Assembly (NCBI RefSeq): GCF_016802725.1
Contig: NC_052668.1
Location: 16,721,001 to 16,785,000 of the forward strand
Length of the DNA stretch: 64,000 nt
Direction of reading: 5' to 3'
Source: Solenopsis invicta
Lineage: Eukaryota > Arthropoda > Insecta > Hymenoptera > Formicidae
The position numbers were made by a program, and so were the translations under genes. The number at the start of each line of letters is the position of its first letter. Position 1 is the stretch's first letter. This document shows, piece after piece, positions 47,215 through 60,400 of the stretch. The notes under the pieces were generated by a model. It was not told where the DNA came from. It ran no database searches and saw nothing but the letters and a program-made list of their open reading frames with translations.

Positions 47215-50200
47215 ATGGCCGACGACACGATCATCCGTGAGGTCGAGAATAACGAAGCGACACTGCCTGCCGAATTCGTCCAAATCGAGTGCAAGTTAGA
47301 ACCAGGCACTACCTTGGCCAGCTCGACTGATGAGGACCTATCGGCGTTTGTAAGTTGCGAGAATCGATAAGTTTGCTTAGAATTTTCCAATCCCGCCGCG
47401 GATATCAAAATACTCATTATTCAAATTTCGAAAAGATACTTTGTTGAATCTTAAAAAAAAAATAAAAATAAAAATAAAAAGTACAGTCGTCTCGGGCCAA
47501 AATCGTTAACCCCTATTTTACCGCGCTTTCTATGCTTATTTGGTTAGGCTATGATTTGATTGCCAGTATTTTGCATTGTTATGTGTTTAAATTTGTTATT
47601 TATTATTATTTGTCATTAATCCATCATACCTCAATAAATGAGAACCCAATTATGATAATTATTAATTTTGTGCTTGAAAAACTCTGACCGTCGATTTTTT
47701 GGTTATGAATCTTGTATCACGTAATCTGACTTACGTTAATTTTTTTTTTACTTAAACTTATGTTTTACATTAAGATGTTGAAGAAATAAATGTTTGCAAA
47801 TGGTATATTTTTTTTGTTATAGGATGAATCTTCAACATTACATATTCCAGTATCATTGCCTCTGATACAGCACCCAGTTGTTATGTTAGAGAGATGTGAC
47901 AAAATCTGGGAAACATTACAGTTGATAAAGATTGTGCAGAAGCCAACTGAAGAAAGCACTAACTGTGAAGAAGCACTAACCGATGATTGTAATAAAAATG
48001 AGGAAAAAGTAAAAGAGGAAACACAGAATTCGAGTCAGATTAAACGGTCTGCATTTGGCAAGGCTCGTTTTAAATTGAAAAGTGAGGCCATGGCACTTTT
48101 CAAATTTTCTGTGCAAAGGACAAGAAAATTATATCCTTGCAGTACTTGTGGCAAGCAATACTTGGAAAGACGTTCCTTGAGGAAGCATTCAGAACGAGTA
48201 CATGGAGTTATTCTTCCCTTGCTCATTGAACGTAAACGGAAACGTGCTTTAAAGAAAAAGCATTTCATTGAAGCTAATCCAGATGCTTCAGCTAACAATA
48301 AAATGGATAAATCTGAAAAGTTTTATGATAAAGATTCATGTGAAGAGACTACTGCAAAGAAGAAAATTATTGAAACTATTCCACCACCATTGACACAAGT
48401 CAAGTGTACTTTATGTCAGCAGAAAGTAACATCTTTGAGAAAGCATTTAATTAATTATCACAAAATTGGAGGTTCTTCAAGTGTGATGGAACAGCTAGAA
48501 TCGTCATTATTGAATGAGACTACGTCGAGCCTACCTCGAGATGAGAGAACCACATTAACAGATAAGCCACATAAGGATGGAGATCGCATAATGGACAATG
48601 AAAATGATATCCGTGGAATCCCCCAAGTCAAGAGAAAATATACCTCCTCCTATAAAAACACTAGAAAGAAGTTTAAGTGGAGTAATGAACGCTCTGCATG
48701 TCTTCAGAATCCACCCGTCGTTGCACAGAGACAAATGTTTCTAACACGTTCATACAAATGTGACGTTTGCTTGGGAATGTATTCATCTAGCCATAGTTTA
48801 TATAAACATAAACGCAATCACACCTTGCGTGGAGAAACTAGAGAAAACTTTCATAATTTTAAATGTAGATATTTTAATTCACCATTTAACCAAAAATACA
48901 AATTATCGATGTGTTCCGCGAAGTCATATAAAACTATGGCTGAAATTCCTGACAAGAGAGAAAATGAAAATGATAAATTAAAATTAAATAATTCCAAGCA
49001 TAACACATCACTTAATCCAAGTAGTCGAGCAACTCGATACAGTGAAAGAATAAGCAAAAATAATGAAACTGTTTGCATATGTGGAAGATCATTTCGAAAT
49101 CCTCACACTTTGTTTATCCATAAAAAGAATTGTGAAGTATGTCAAATTGAAGATAATACAACACAAAGTTCTAGAGTTAGCAGTGATAGAGATTCTGGTA
49201 TTGGTATTAACATAACAATTAAGAAACGAAATGATTCCTATGAGATAGTTGGTAAAGATGATGAAGATAAGCTTGGAAAGTTTGAAACCCATCTTAAAGA
49301 AGACACCTTGCCTCTATCTCATACATCTAAATACACCAAAGATTTGACTAAAGCGTCTCCTAAACAGCAAGTACTAGAAACATCTGAATCGTCTAAATAT
49401 AGTAAAAATCATAGCATTTTGAAGTTGGAAGATATAGATGAAGATGTGATTATTGATATTGAAGATGATTTACTAATGGAAAGTAATATTCTTCATGAAA
49501 ATAATACAACGAAGCAGATGATTAAAGATAACAAATGGGATTTGTCAAAGCAGCAGAATAAATTGAAGAAAGATGGAAAAACTGAAAAAGTTTTTGATAA
49601 AGTCTCTACATTGAAACAAATGTGTCAAGAGGTTCTTGATGTTCTTGAGATGCAAAAATCCGGGAATATAAAAAATAAAGAATATAGGCAAATTAAAGAT
49701 CAAGAAATATGCAAGGAAAATAGGCAGATTAAAAACCAAGAAATACATCAAGAAAACAAGCGGGAATTACGATCTACCAATAAACGTAATCGATATTCCG
49801 AAGCGGAGTTATTGGATCACAGTCTTAACAATGAAATAAAGGTCTGTACGATGCAACATGATGAGTTTGATCCATTGATGTGTGGATACTGTAAGGAACA
49901 GTTTAAAACGACTAAATTATATGATAATCATCAGTGTTCTGTTAAGGAAGGTAAATCATTCGATGAATTTTCACTACGGTTGCTATGTTTCTATTGTAAA
50001 GAAATATTAAATAGTTATAGCGAATTTGATGATCACATGAGAATGAGACATTTTGAACATTCATTACATTGTTACCAGTGTCCCGAACGATTCACGAGCG
50101 ATAAAGTACGATTAAATCATTATCATTCAGAGCACAACGATTTGATTTGTAGATTTTGTGGAAAAAAAATCTCTATTTCCTCAAGAATCTATCACGAAGG

Positions 50201-50585
50201 TTATCATCTAGGTTTTGGTTATCCTTGTCATAAATGTAAAAAGGCTTATCTTCATAATAAGAATCTTTTTTATCACAAGTACACAATACATGCAAAAGGG
50301 GCTGATAACTTAATGACTTGTTCTATATGTTTGAAACTTGTGAAACTTAAAACTTTCCGTGGTCATATGTCTACGCATAAACATAATGCATGTTATTTTT
50401 GTGGCAAAATATTTACTGATAGAGTAGGCCTAGAATATCATACTATGCTACATCATGGCACAAATTCCAAATTAAAGTGTAATCATTGTGGTACGCGGTT
50501 TTATACTAAGAAACAGCTCGAGAAACATGAGAAAGTAGATGGATGCAATAATGGCGTACAGGGGATGAAAAAAAAAACTGTGTAG
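47215..50585 (+). CDS. C2H2 zinc-finger protein (about 12 fingers)
   Basis: Exon 1 (47215-47349, MADDTIIREVENNEATLPAE to LSAF) joins exon 2 (47823-50585) at a GTAAGT/TTATAG intron, giving 965 residues. Scattered fingers lie at about 149-173 (CSTCGKQYLERRSLRKH), 240 (CTLCQQKV), 357 (CDVCLGMYSSSHSLYKH) and 463 (CICGRSF). A C-terminal cluster of eight fills about 730-955, including CGYCKEQF, CYQCPERF, CRFCGKKI, CYFCGKIF and CNHCGTRF. Fingers lack the TGEKP linkers of KRAB-type arrays and several are atypical, so protein or RNA binding is as possible as DNA binding. Basic patches (RKRKRALKKK) could be nuclear signals. An acidic segment (LEDIDEDVIIDIEDDLL) lies mid-protein. No ZAD or BTB domain is seen at the N-terminus. 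The exact orthologue is not recognised. Confidence 0.93.
49683..49758 (+). repeat. In-frame 36-bp tandem duplication in the zinc-finger gene
   Basis: The encoded segment repeats as RQIKDQEICKEN then RQIKNQEIHQEN. The DNA copies differ at several sites, so the duplication is not very recent. It extends a charged, probably helical linker before the C-terminal finger cluster. Confidence 0.75.
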
Positions 50586-52660
50586 AGAGTGTTAATTATC
50601 ATTAAGAATATTTTTTGCCTGAGAAGAGTTATACATGTGGACGATATAAACTAATTGATATCAGATATAATTAACTCTTTTGCGTGTCGAAATATTTTCA
50701 ATTCAATTCAGACATGCGAAAGATATGTTTATGCGTTAATTTTATTTTTGACAGATCAAAGTTAATAAAATAGTGAAATTTTGTGTTATTCATGCATTAT
50801 CAATATCTAAGAAATGAATGATTTTTCATGCATTATCAATATCTAAGAAATGAATGATTTTTCTAAAATATGTATATTTCATTGACCATGAATTTCAATT
50901 ATATATTTTGCAGGTATTCTGTTGCATTTTTAATTTGTGTGAACTAATATCTTGTAAATTTTGCAAACTGAATTGTAGTTGACGTACATAGACTTTTTTT
51001 TATGGATAAATTCATGCGCTTAATTTTTATAGAATTTGTCAACTATAATTTTACAAGACATTAGAATTACACAAATTCTATTTCCTCTGAATTATAATTT
51101 ATTTGTAATTGTCAATATTTTACACAACTGTATACTTATAGAGAGAAACTCCTTTTGTAAATGATGTATTATTAAGAATGATAACAATTATTAATAACGT
51201 TATCTACTTTAACAATTGTGACATAATTGAAATAACATATTTATTTTTACCTTTGAAATGATACAAAATTTGTTAACATTTAACACTACATTCAATTGCA
51301 GAGAAATATTTTGAAAATACATTATTTATAATTCATTATTATTTTTAAAGTTGTTTCTTCTAATGAAAGTTTTAAAAAACCAAAGCAACATAATCTGTGT
51401 ATTACATAATCTATGTGTCACATATTATTCTTGACAACTATAATTGAATTTTATATTGCGCCACTCGTGAGACAATTAATTGCGATGTTATAGTATTACC
51501 CATATTGATTGAAATTCTGTCTCTAGTTTCTTTAAAATTATATACTTAGTTTAAAGTATAGTTATAGTTAGATAAGTTTTTAGGCTAAGTGTTAAATCAG
51601 ATTTATATTCATGATAATTATATACATTATAGAATAGCATAAGTATCACTTGGTAAAATTGTGTTGAAATCTGTTGCCAGTAACAATAAAATTGTTTGCA
51701 TATTTGTATTGTAACACTTGTACAGCATTTCCCTTTAAATGAAATACAAGTTGTTAAAAATTAAATTTAGCAAATAAGTTTTATATATAATATTTATCTC
51801 AAAAATAGGAATAATTCAAATAATCTCTTATGCACTGGTAATATTTTTCTTATTGAAGTAAAAATTGTACATTAAGCTTATTTTTGTATGTTTATTTGAT
51901 TTGCAGACTTTGTTTTCTCTTACTTATATTTCAGAGAGATTAATGAAAAATACAATATTCTCATCTCACTCTATTCTAAACTCTAATATTTAAGTATATA
52001 TTACATCTAAAAAGAATGAAAAATATTTTATAATCATATAAAAATTTGTTGTTCTATGTTGCACTTGAAAATAATATTAAAAAATTTAGCACAATTTCTA
52101 CATGGATTAAAAATTATTTTAATAAATAGAAATGTGCTCTAATGAAAATTCATTAAGAAATAATGACTAAATCTAAATTTTTTTATATAAGCACTTTAAT
52201 TATTCAATATGATCTATGTAAAATTTCAGTGCGATGCAGAGATTAGTTCCATAGATAAATAAAATTTATTAATTTATAAAACAACTAAATATAGAATCAC
52301 AATAAAATATTGTATAAATCATCTTAAAGTACCTATAAAAAAATCAAGACTATGTTCAATATCTTTTAAACATTAGTAATAATGAAAATTAATAAATTAG
52401 GTAAACAAAAAAATTTTAATATCTTGCTCGTTAACTAAACAAAACGAATTTAAAAATCGACAACTATAAAAAAGGCCAAAAACGAGCACAAAATTACAAA
52501 ATATTAGTTAATTAAATTTAATATGTCAATTCGAAATAACATGTGTATATTTAAAGTAAACTATAAAAAAATATTCAGTAAAAATAGAATGTTATAAGTA
52601 TAGCTGTCGTACATATGGTTTATTTAAATTATAAATATAAATACATATTGTAAAAATGAT
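50586..52660. other. 3'UTR and AT-rich intergenic DNA downstream of the zinc-finger gene
   Basis: An AATAAA at 50764-50769 is the first clear poly(A) signal after the stop; others follow (for example near 51685). No further gene is recognised. A perfect tandem duplication lies at 50791-50862. Confidence 0.6.
50791..50862. repeat. Perfect 36-bp tandem duplication
   Basis: The 36-base unit beginning CATGCATTATCAATATCTAA occurs twice in a row without mismatch, shortly after the zinc-finger poly(A) signal. Being perfect, it is probably recent and may vary between individuals. Confidence 0.9.
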
Positions 52661-52679
52661 GTAATATGTCCTTTAATAA

Positions 52680-53127
52680 GAGCTTGGATGAGAGAGAGGT
52701 TTCCGGTTTCCGGTGTTTTGAAAAAAAAAATATATATATAGAGATAGAGAGAGAGAGAACGCGAGTGTCACGCGGTGCTGCCGGCAGGTGCCGCGGCGAG
52801 CGTGGCGTCATCATCGGCGACGGCGGCGGCGGCAGCGATCAAAGCCGTGCGGAGTATCCAGGAGGGCGGTCGCGTTACGCTTGGTGGCTTTGCTGGTCGC
52901 GCGAATTCTCGGAGTCGGTGTGTCGTATATACGGTGTGCGCGCGCGGTCCGCGGCGGCCGGTCGATGTGAAAAGGAGTAAGCGAAACCCGCAAAAGGGGT
53001 GAAACGGCGCGGCGCGGAAGATGACGGCGCGGCGTGTGATTTGACAAGTGGAGAAGGTAGCGCTCGATGGGAAAAGTGTCCCGTTGAATACCGCGAATAC
53101 TGCTTGACGGACTTGAGTGGATTTCAA
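52680..53127 (+). other. CpG-rich putative promoter and 5'UTR exon of the gene at 57189
   Basis: An abrupt change from AT-rich to CpG-rich DNA at about 52750 is followed by GCG/GGC-rich sequence and, at 53127/53128, GATTTCAAG|GTATCC, a usable splice donor. With the next plus-strand coding exon at 57189, this is most simply an untranslated first exon. The exon boundaries are inferred. Confidence 0.4.
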
Positions 53128-53174
53128 GGTATCCGTCGCGTGCGCAACCCTGCGTATGTGAACCCCTCCAGTTA

Positions 53175-53228
53175 GTGCTCTCTCTTTCTCTCTCTTCTCT
53201 CTTCCTCTTTCCTTTTCGTCTATCTATC

Positions 53229-53260
<32 letters not shown>

Positions 53261-53270
53261 GCTCTTTGTC
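53175..53270. repeat. CT-rich microsatellite cluster
   Basis: Interrupted CTCTCT, TTTC and TCTA units in a continuous pyrimidine tract on the plus strand. Confidence 0.9.
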
Positions 53271-54191
53271 TGCTGCTCCCTTTTTACGACCGCTCGCGCG
53301 TTAGGGTAGCATTCGAACGTAATCGCTCGATAATCGTGCGGATTCGAGGCGCCGCGCGTCATCGAACCGCGGTAAACTCGGCCGAAGTGCGGGAAAAAAG
53401 GTTCGAGAGATCGATCGCACGCGAAATGTACCGCGCCGAGGAACCAGACTCCCGCGACGCCGTCGACGCTAGTATATTATATACATACATATATCTATAC
53501 ATTGATATATTTACTTGCGGATGTACATAAAAAATAGTGCACTTTATACATGTATGTATGTATTCACGTATACGTGTACGCGCTTGTGCGTGTGCGTAGA
53601 AACGTCAGTAGGAGTCCGGTATTTAATAATTGCGAGACGTTTTGCACGTTCTTCAGGTTTTCCCGTTTCCCACTGAGACGCGACCAATCGCGCCTCGCGC
53701 AATCCGGTTCGATCCGATCGCCACGACCCGGAGCATCATCCATAAACGTTTGCCATTACGGAATTTTATTCCGCGGTATCGCAATCCTAGGGTGGTACGT
53801 CCACTTTTTACGACAATTCAACCAATTTTCTGCCGACGCCACACATTTCTGGTACAGTAACTGTAAACGTGACAAATCGCCTCTCATGGTTTTTCAGTTT
53901 GATCACTTTGATTTTCCGTATGCCCTTTGAAAATTTCGTTACGACTAAATTATCGAGGTCACCAGCAGCGGGATTCTGTGACTCTTAACGACAGTAATCA
54001 GAGCATCGTTATATTGTCGTTGCACAGATAAAAATAAACTGCACGACGATACTGTAACGGTACCGATGCTATCGTTCAAAGGTACAGAGCTACAGAGATG
54101 TTCCGAATTGGAATAACGTGATATATCACATTTATATGTTAATTCTCTTATTGTTATAATGGAGGCATCTCTAATATATGTCGAAAAACTA

Positions 54192-54311
54192 TTTTTGGTT
54201 GTTACATAAGTTTATTCAGTTTTTTACTTTATTTTTCAATAAAACATACATATTTGTATATTTCATTGAAAAATGGGTAAAAAAATCAAACGAATTTATG
54301 TAACATCCTAA
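54192..54311. mobile_element. Mariner-type MITE (120 bp)
   Basis: The left end reads TTTTTGGTTGTTACATAAGT. The right end, reverse complemented, reads TTAGGATGTTACATAAATTC; similarity continues through a TTTTTTAC block to TTTTTCAAT(A/G)AAA. Each end is flanked by TA (54190-54191 and 54312-54313), the target duplication of Tc1/mariner elements. The element is nearly all inverted repeat and has no transposase. Confidence 0.65.
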
Positions 54312-54545
54312 TAAAATATTTAATACGTTCAAAATATTGAGTCGATTTACTTAGTTTTTTATTAAAAAAAATATCAATGGTTGATATGAATGAGTAATAC
54401 TTTTTTTGTGCAATTATAAATAATTGTTGAATCAATCCAATGTTTATTTGACATTTCGGATTATTTTAGTTTAATTGTAAAATTGTTTTTTCAGCGCTTG
54501 AATAATTTTAGTATTCTACGGCAATATATTAATTAAAAGAATATG

Positions 54546-54754
54546 CACGGAGAGAAAAAAAATTACAAAACTTTAATAAACATTTGTTTGAATATACAAT
54601 GAAATTAATTCTAAATGTAAATAAATATTTAGTACAAGAATCATTAATGTAATTTAACTATCATTTTTCATTGAGTAAATATTTATTTATGAACCATAAG
54701 TAAATACTTCATTGCACGTATTGAAATAAATATTTAGTAATTTTTTCTCAGTGT
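54546..54754. mobile_element. MITE, family B (CACTGAGAGAAA-like ends)
   Basis: The left end is CACGGAGAGAAAAAAAATTAC and the right end, reverse complemented, is ACACTGAGAAAAAATTAC. Inner AATAAACATT and AATAAATATT blocks also mirror each other. It is 209 bp and non-coding. The ends resemble those of family A at 12096 and 16990, but the interiors differ. Confidence 0.6.
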
Positions 54755-57188
54755 ATTAATACACATATTACAATTATTATTACAATATTGATCCTCTCTC
54801 TTTCTTGATCCATCTCTTTCGTTTTTTAAATTGTTATTTAAGCGCGAAGAATACGTGAATATAAAAGTGATCAGATCTCATACTAAAACATATGGGCGTT
54901 TGGAGTGGACCACACCGAATGCGCACCGAGCATACGAGCGACGCGGCGGGTGGCGGGATTATGAGCCGACGTGCAGACGGAAAGGGGAAAAGGAAACAGA
55001 AAAACGTGCGCTATTTTGATTTTCGGAAAGTCTCCGTCTCTCAAAATCCAGTTGCCCCGGGTGTTCAAGCCGTAAACGTCGGGAAGCGACGCGGCCGCTT
55101 TTATCGCCGCGCCACGGAGGGACGCGCAGTGCTCGAACGGACACGCTCGAATCGATTTTCCCGGTGGTTCTGCCGTCGACCGTCGACGCGGGCTCACCGT
55201 GCTCGCGTTGCGTTTCCTTTCGCGAGGGTTCTCGCGATTCCTACTCCGCCGCAGCTACCGTCGTTGCTCCGTTACCTCGACCCGGTAGATATCGTCTCTC
55301 GAGTAGTACGCGACGACGCGCGGAGCCGGATTTCCACTCGTCCTTTGACCCTTCTCGAAGAGAACTCGCGATCTTGACCGAAGGTATCCAGCACGTTCCC
55401 GCCCAAAGCTCGAAAAGTTTGGCCCTCGCCTTTACGATTGTTATGTTAGGTAGTTTTGTTTGGATAACCCGGCTTCTTTGCAAGAAAAAGAGAATTGTGA
55501 CGTGCGGTATTCCGAGGTGAAGGTTCATCCCAAACAACAACGAACGTTCCAAGAATCGAGTCGAAAGATGACGCTCTGGCATCGTTGAGGTGTACAGTCT
55601 GTTCCACATGAGTGCACTGAAAAAAGAAAGGCTGTAATAGTGTATTACGAATTAAAAAGCAGTTTGATTCAATTGAACATTGAATATGAGCAATTGGCTC
55701 ATCTATATGTGATTGTCTTTACTTTTAATATTTGTTTCATTAATACTGTTACTATTGAATTGACTCGATATTTTCAATTAGATTAATGTTGTCGATTCAA
55801 CATCCGCAAGAAGATTTGTGAGAATACCGTTTTAAAGTACATTCAATTCTTACTTCGTCAACTATATTTTCCAATTTTTTTGCATATTTCTCAATTGTCG
55901 GTGAATTTTTCCAACAAGTTTTGCTTCCCTTGGGAAAGGAACCCGGAAAACTCGCGGAAAAATGAAAAAACTCCGATTTTTTCCGAGCTTATAAAACTTA
56001 ATGTCTATTGTTGCTTTATGATTGATAACCATTATAATCATGCTTTCGTCTAATTTTCCAAAGCGACTTCCATATTTGCCGGATTTCGACAGCACAACTA
56101 CTTCGGGTTACATGTACGCTTTCCCTAAAGTTTTCTCTCCATAAACGTCTATAAAAGTTTGTGACCGCCATTTGCCATTTTCGAGATTTCAGATCGTAAA
56201 GCGTACCCAGACGCCAGGCTAAAATGAATAAGTTATTCGGAATAACATTATACGGAATAACAATGGTGACTGGAGCAACATATCAGGCAACAAAATAGGT
56301 CATTGAATATGCTCTAAAGTGGTACATTCTTCTTACATTTTCATTCTCGCGCAGGTATGGTGTATACGCGAACACTTGTGGGAAGCAGACTGTAATTTCG
56401 GATCTTCGCGTTGTTTGGTGATGTTAGCGGTAGAATTGCACTTCGGGCGAGGCCCATGCCTCTTCCTCTTCCTCGGCGAATAGCGGGAGGATGGTTCTCA
56501 CAATGTGCTTGTGAACCGTTTCGTCATGTACGGTTATACCACCCGTATCGTTTGGTGGAGACTATAAATAGCGTTCCTCGAAGAACAACCGAAGTAATTC
56601 GGCCCGATGGAACTCGGTACCGTCGCGTGCCCGGCATTTTATTTGATCGCCCACGAGGAATTAATTTTTAACAGTGCGATTCGCGCTCCTAATCGCGTTG
56701 AAGCGAGCACAGTAATTTCAGGTCAACTTTAAACATATCATTTAAAGTGTCTGCCCTTCAACTACATTTCAATTCGCAACATCGCAAACTCGAGCTTCCT
56801 TCCCGTGTATCGTTTCCGCTAATAAAAGCCAGGTTTCGTCTATTAATAGCCTAGATTCCGCGTCTCGGGGTTGGGGGAGCACGAGAAGGGAGGAAAAAGG
56901 AAACTCCACGTCGAGGGGCTGAAATAAATAACGCGTTATCAGACTAAGCGCCATTCGTCACGATCGCGCTTCGATCCTTCTCTGATCTCCGTTCTCGATC
57001 GATCCGCACAGATATCGGGAGATTCCGAGCCGTAGACCAAGGTTGGGAATTAACGAGTGGAAGTATAAGCGGAACGGGTGCGGTGAGGGCGACGACGGCA
57101 GAGCAACGGTGGCGGTGGCGGCGGCGGCGGCGAGGGTGAAGAGAGGGTGTGAGACAACGAGAGGGTGAAACGACAGAGCGACCGAAGA

Positions 57189-57401
57189 ATGACGGGCGAG
57201 GACGGAAAGCGCGGTGGCGGCACCGGCGACGTTACCACCGGAGCTAACATGAACACGAACACGAACGTCACCGACAACGTCAATAACGTTAACGCCAATG
57301 TTAACGCCAACATAAACGTCAGCCAGCAGAACGGCGAACCGGAAAAGGCCCCCGTGGTCGGCGGTACCAACGTGGAGACGCTGCCACGCGCCGGAAAACA
57401 G
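57189..57401 (+). CDS. First coding exon of an unidentified gene (partial)
   Basis: The ATG at 57189 opens 71 codons ending at a strong donor, CAG|GTAAGA (57402). The peptide begins MTGEDGKRGGGTGDVTTGAN. An Asn/Val/Thr repeat follows (NTNTNVTDNVNNVNANVNAN), and it ends EPEKAPVVGGTNVETLPRAGKQ. The first part is low complexity and probably disordered; the last 20 residues look more constrained and may lead into a folded domain. I do not recognise the family. No continuation is seen up to 64000, so later exons lie outside the window. A CpG-rich upstream exon near 52750-53127 may be its leader. Confidence 0.6.
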
Positions 57402-60400
57402 GTAAGATTGATGACCTTTTTGTTGACGGGAAGCACCCGAGAACGATATATCTGGTACCCTTAGAAACCGGTGTGTGACTTGAACGAGCCTTGGCTTGAT
57501 GTGTCTCTTTTTTTCAATTTTATCTACGACGTAAGTGGAAGAAGGAAAAAGCGAGGGCGAAGTTCGCCCATTTTGCAACCCTAGAAATTCGAAACGCATT
57601 GTATGCCAAACGATGCCGCGATGAGACATTAATTTCAGAAAAATTTGAGTATAGGGTTAGCTTTAAAGGTACAGAGAGTGAAATTCTCAATACTATTCGA
57701 GCACATTAAACACAAAAAGAAAGTCAAAACTTCTTTTATAACGATTTTGACTAAAATGAGTTACAATAATTTTCTCTTTATTATCTAATCCCTCCACTTC
57801 TGTTGCTTAATTTTTTTAAGAGTTAAAACTACTCTTTAAAGAAACATTCATTGAATTTTTTGAAAACAGTACGAGAAAATATTTACAATAAAAATTGTCC
57901 TGAAATTCTACTCAAAATAGGTATGTTTCATTTTTTTTCTTTTTTTTATAATCTTCTGATTGAAATCGCATAAATTTTGTATATATGAGAATCTATACAT
58001 AAACGAATAAGTGTTAAATATTCTAGAGAGAGATCTAGAAACGGTTAAATTCTGAAATAAGTATAGAATTTTATTGTAATACAGTGGAATATTTTTAATA
58101 AAGCATTTGATTTTATATTAAAATACGCCAGAATAAAATATAAAATATTTCGAAATGATTGTTTTTTGATAGCTACTTTAGTACTTGTATATGCAGAATT
58201 TTTGTCAACTGTTTTGGTTTCAAAAGATATTCCACTGTTTTACAATAAAGTTTTTGTTATCTTAAAAACCTAAGCGTTTCTAAATCCACGTTTATCTGCA
58301 AAAATTTTTATTATTTGATCGATGGAATATTTGCGCCTTTAGAATATTTGACACTTATTTGTTTACATCCTGTATATAATCATGTTTAAAAAATTTTGCT
58401 GTCTCACGTAATACTCGGAGTTATCAAAGTACTGCATGGTGTGCGCATTAGTTCGTCACGAACATATGCATTATTTCGGCCACGAGACGAGGGAAGTAGG
58501 TGGCATTATCGCAAATAATAGGCTTCGTATATACATGGCATCCAATAGCATATACGGGCTCGTATTCAACCGTTTCGCCGCATGTCTGCTCGCTGTTTCG
58601 ATTGCGTGGGTAAAGTGCGAGAGGAGGGTTCAGTACAGCTGTACTCTCCCATTTGACACTCTCTTCTCACGCGCTACGTTAATTTCTTTGATAAAAAAAA
58701 AACTTTCTGCATGAAGGAAAATTTTCATTTCTCTTATTTTTTTGCTTGCAACATTATTTTTTGTCGAAACCCGAGGTGTTTACGGATGTGTTTGATCATC
58801 TTGTCGTGTTGCAATGTTGAGCAATAACTATGTAATACTAAATCTACGACACGAAATGTGTTTTTTGCCGAGTGTTTCGTAACTTGAACTGGACAAGGCC
58901 ATGTCAAGATCCCAGAAAGCGCGATTCTTATGAAGCCCTATTTGCCTATTCGCCTGATCTGTCGGACATTTAAAAAAGTATCAACAATGCGACCGTTTTT
59001 GTCGCAGATCGTTACGTCGCGTCCACCGCGTTAGCATGCAAAACGATCATTAAGACGAAGTGGCCGGCCGATTATTGCGGCACAAAGGTCATGGTTACTC
59101 CAGGACGTAGGCTGCTGTGAAGGTAGCAGCGCACTACACTAGGTAGGGGACGCACGTGTTCATGGTACCGCAGATCCTGAACGCTCCTCTCCGGGATAGA
59201 GGAAAAAAATTCCCACGTCGCGCAGGGGACAGAAAGGTAGAGAAGGTCAGATAGGAAATGTCAGACTGCTGCGTTAATTGCAGCCTCTTCCGGACCACTT
59301 ATGTTTGTTATTACATCGTTAAGTACAAAAGTAGTAAAGTACGGAAGCATTAACGGTATCTTAACAGTTCGAAATACGGGGACACGTTCAAGCACTTTGT
59401 TTCGGTCTAAAAAAGAAAAAAAATTGAGAGTAAGTCGGTGAGAATTTGAACAAGGTAAGCCTCTTACTTGAGGACTATCTGAGGACCTGAGAAACCGGTT
59501 GTGACATAAATCGAAAATAGACTGCGGGTCAGTAAGCGATTCCATTTTTAATTCATGTCTGCTTAATTTCTTATGCTAACCTCTAAGTGAAAAATTTACC
59601 TTGACTCATCTCTTTCGTGGAGCATCCACTTTATCTCATCTCTGCATCTCTGAATATCTTTGTTCAGAGAACAAAGTTTATTACTTGAGTAGAGGAAAGA
59701 GATGGCGGTCGTGGAATATTTGGGATGATAGAAAATAAAGTTTCTCGCATCACAGTCTTCATTTTACATCTATCAGTACGATCTTACACGTCCACACGTA
59801 AAATTTCGAATTTTTAGGGCCGCGTTCAAGATTGCGATTCTTCAATAACAAAATTATGTGCGCGATCCGCATATTTTTCTCTCTCTTTCATCGACGTGGG
59901 TGGAGCTAGATAGCCAATAAAAAAAAAGAGAAACTCGTGATATTTTCAAGCACATATACATTAGTCGCGCGTTGTGCTGTAATAAAAATCAAGTCGAGGC
60001 TCTTACACTAATTAGAGGGTACTCCTCTGCTGGAAACAGTCGTTGCTTTATTCTCTAAAAATGTGTCGCTCGTGACGAGCGATGTATCCACCGCGCGCGT
60101 AACTCGGTGACGAGTTATTTCATTTCGCCTAATGTCGTGATGTCATACGCTATGAACGTCGCTGACTCCGCAGTTTCAACAAACATATCATCATTTCTTG
60201 CTTCGCACTGAATCTGAGAAGTCAATCCGTAGATCGTTGCACGTGGAAATATAATTAAAACGTAGTGGTCAGAACGTATCAGACGCTATCGCATACAGGG
60301 CGCGGCATCTGAAACAGTACGATTGTATATCTATGGCTGAAAGGTATCTATGAAAGGTAATAACGTAAGATAAAACAGCAACATTTTTTTTTTTAAGTCA

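Larger units (their letters stand above)
53280..57188. other. Non-coding stretch before the exon at 57189, probably intron
   Basis: No convincing coding exon. It contains two TIR elements (54192-54311 and 54546-54754) and a CpG-rich block at about 54880-55530 that could be a second promoter. It also has GC-rich leader-like sequence from about 56940. Frames of up to 161 codons in the CpG block have no family resemblance. Confidence 0.5.

Noticed and set aside
50791..50862. CRISPR-like repeats
   Set aside because: Only two adjacent copies with no spacer, in an insect genome; a simple tandem duplication.
54892..55377. A 161-codon plus-strand frame in a CpG-rich block
   Set aside because: Arg/Ser-rich, unlike any family I know, with equally long frames on the other strand; more likely promoter or untranslated DNA.
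56411..56671. An 86-codon frame ending near RYRRVPGILFDRPRGINF
   Set aside because: Reads somewhat like protein but has no splice sites, start context or recognisable family; kept out for lack of support.
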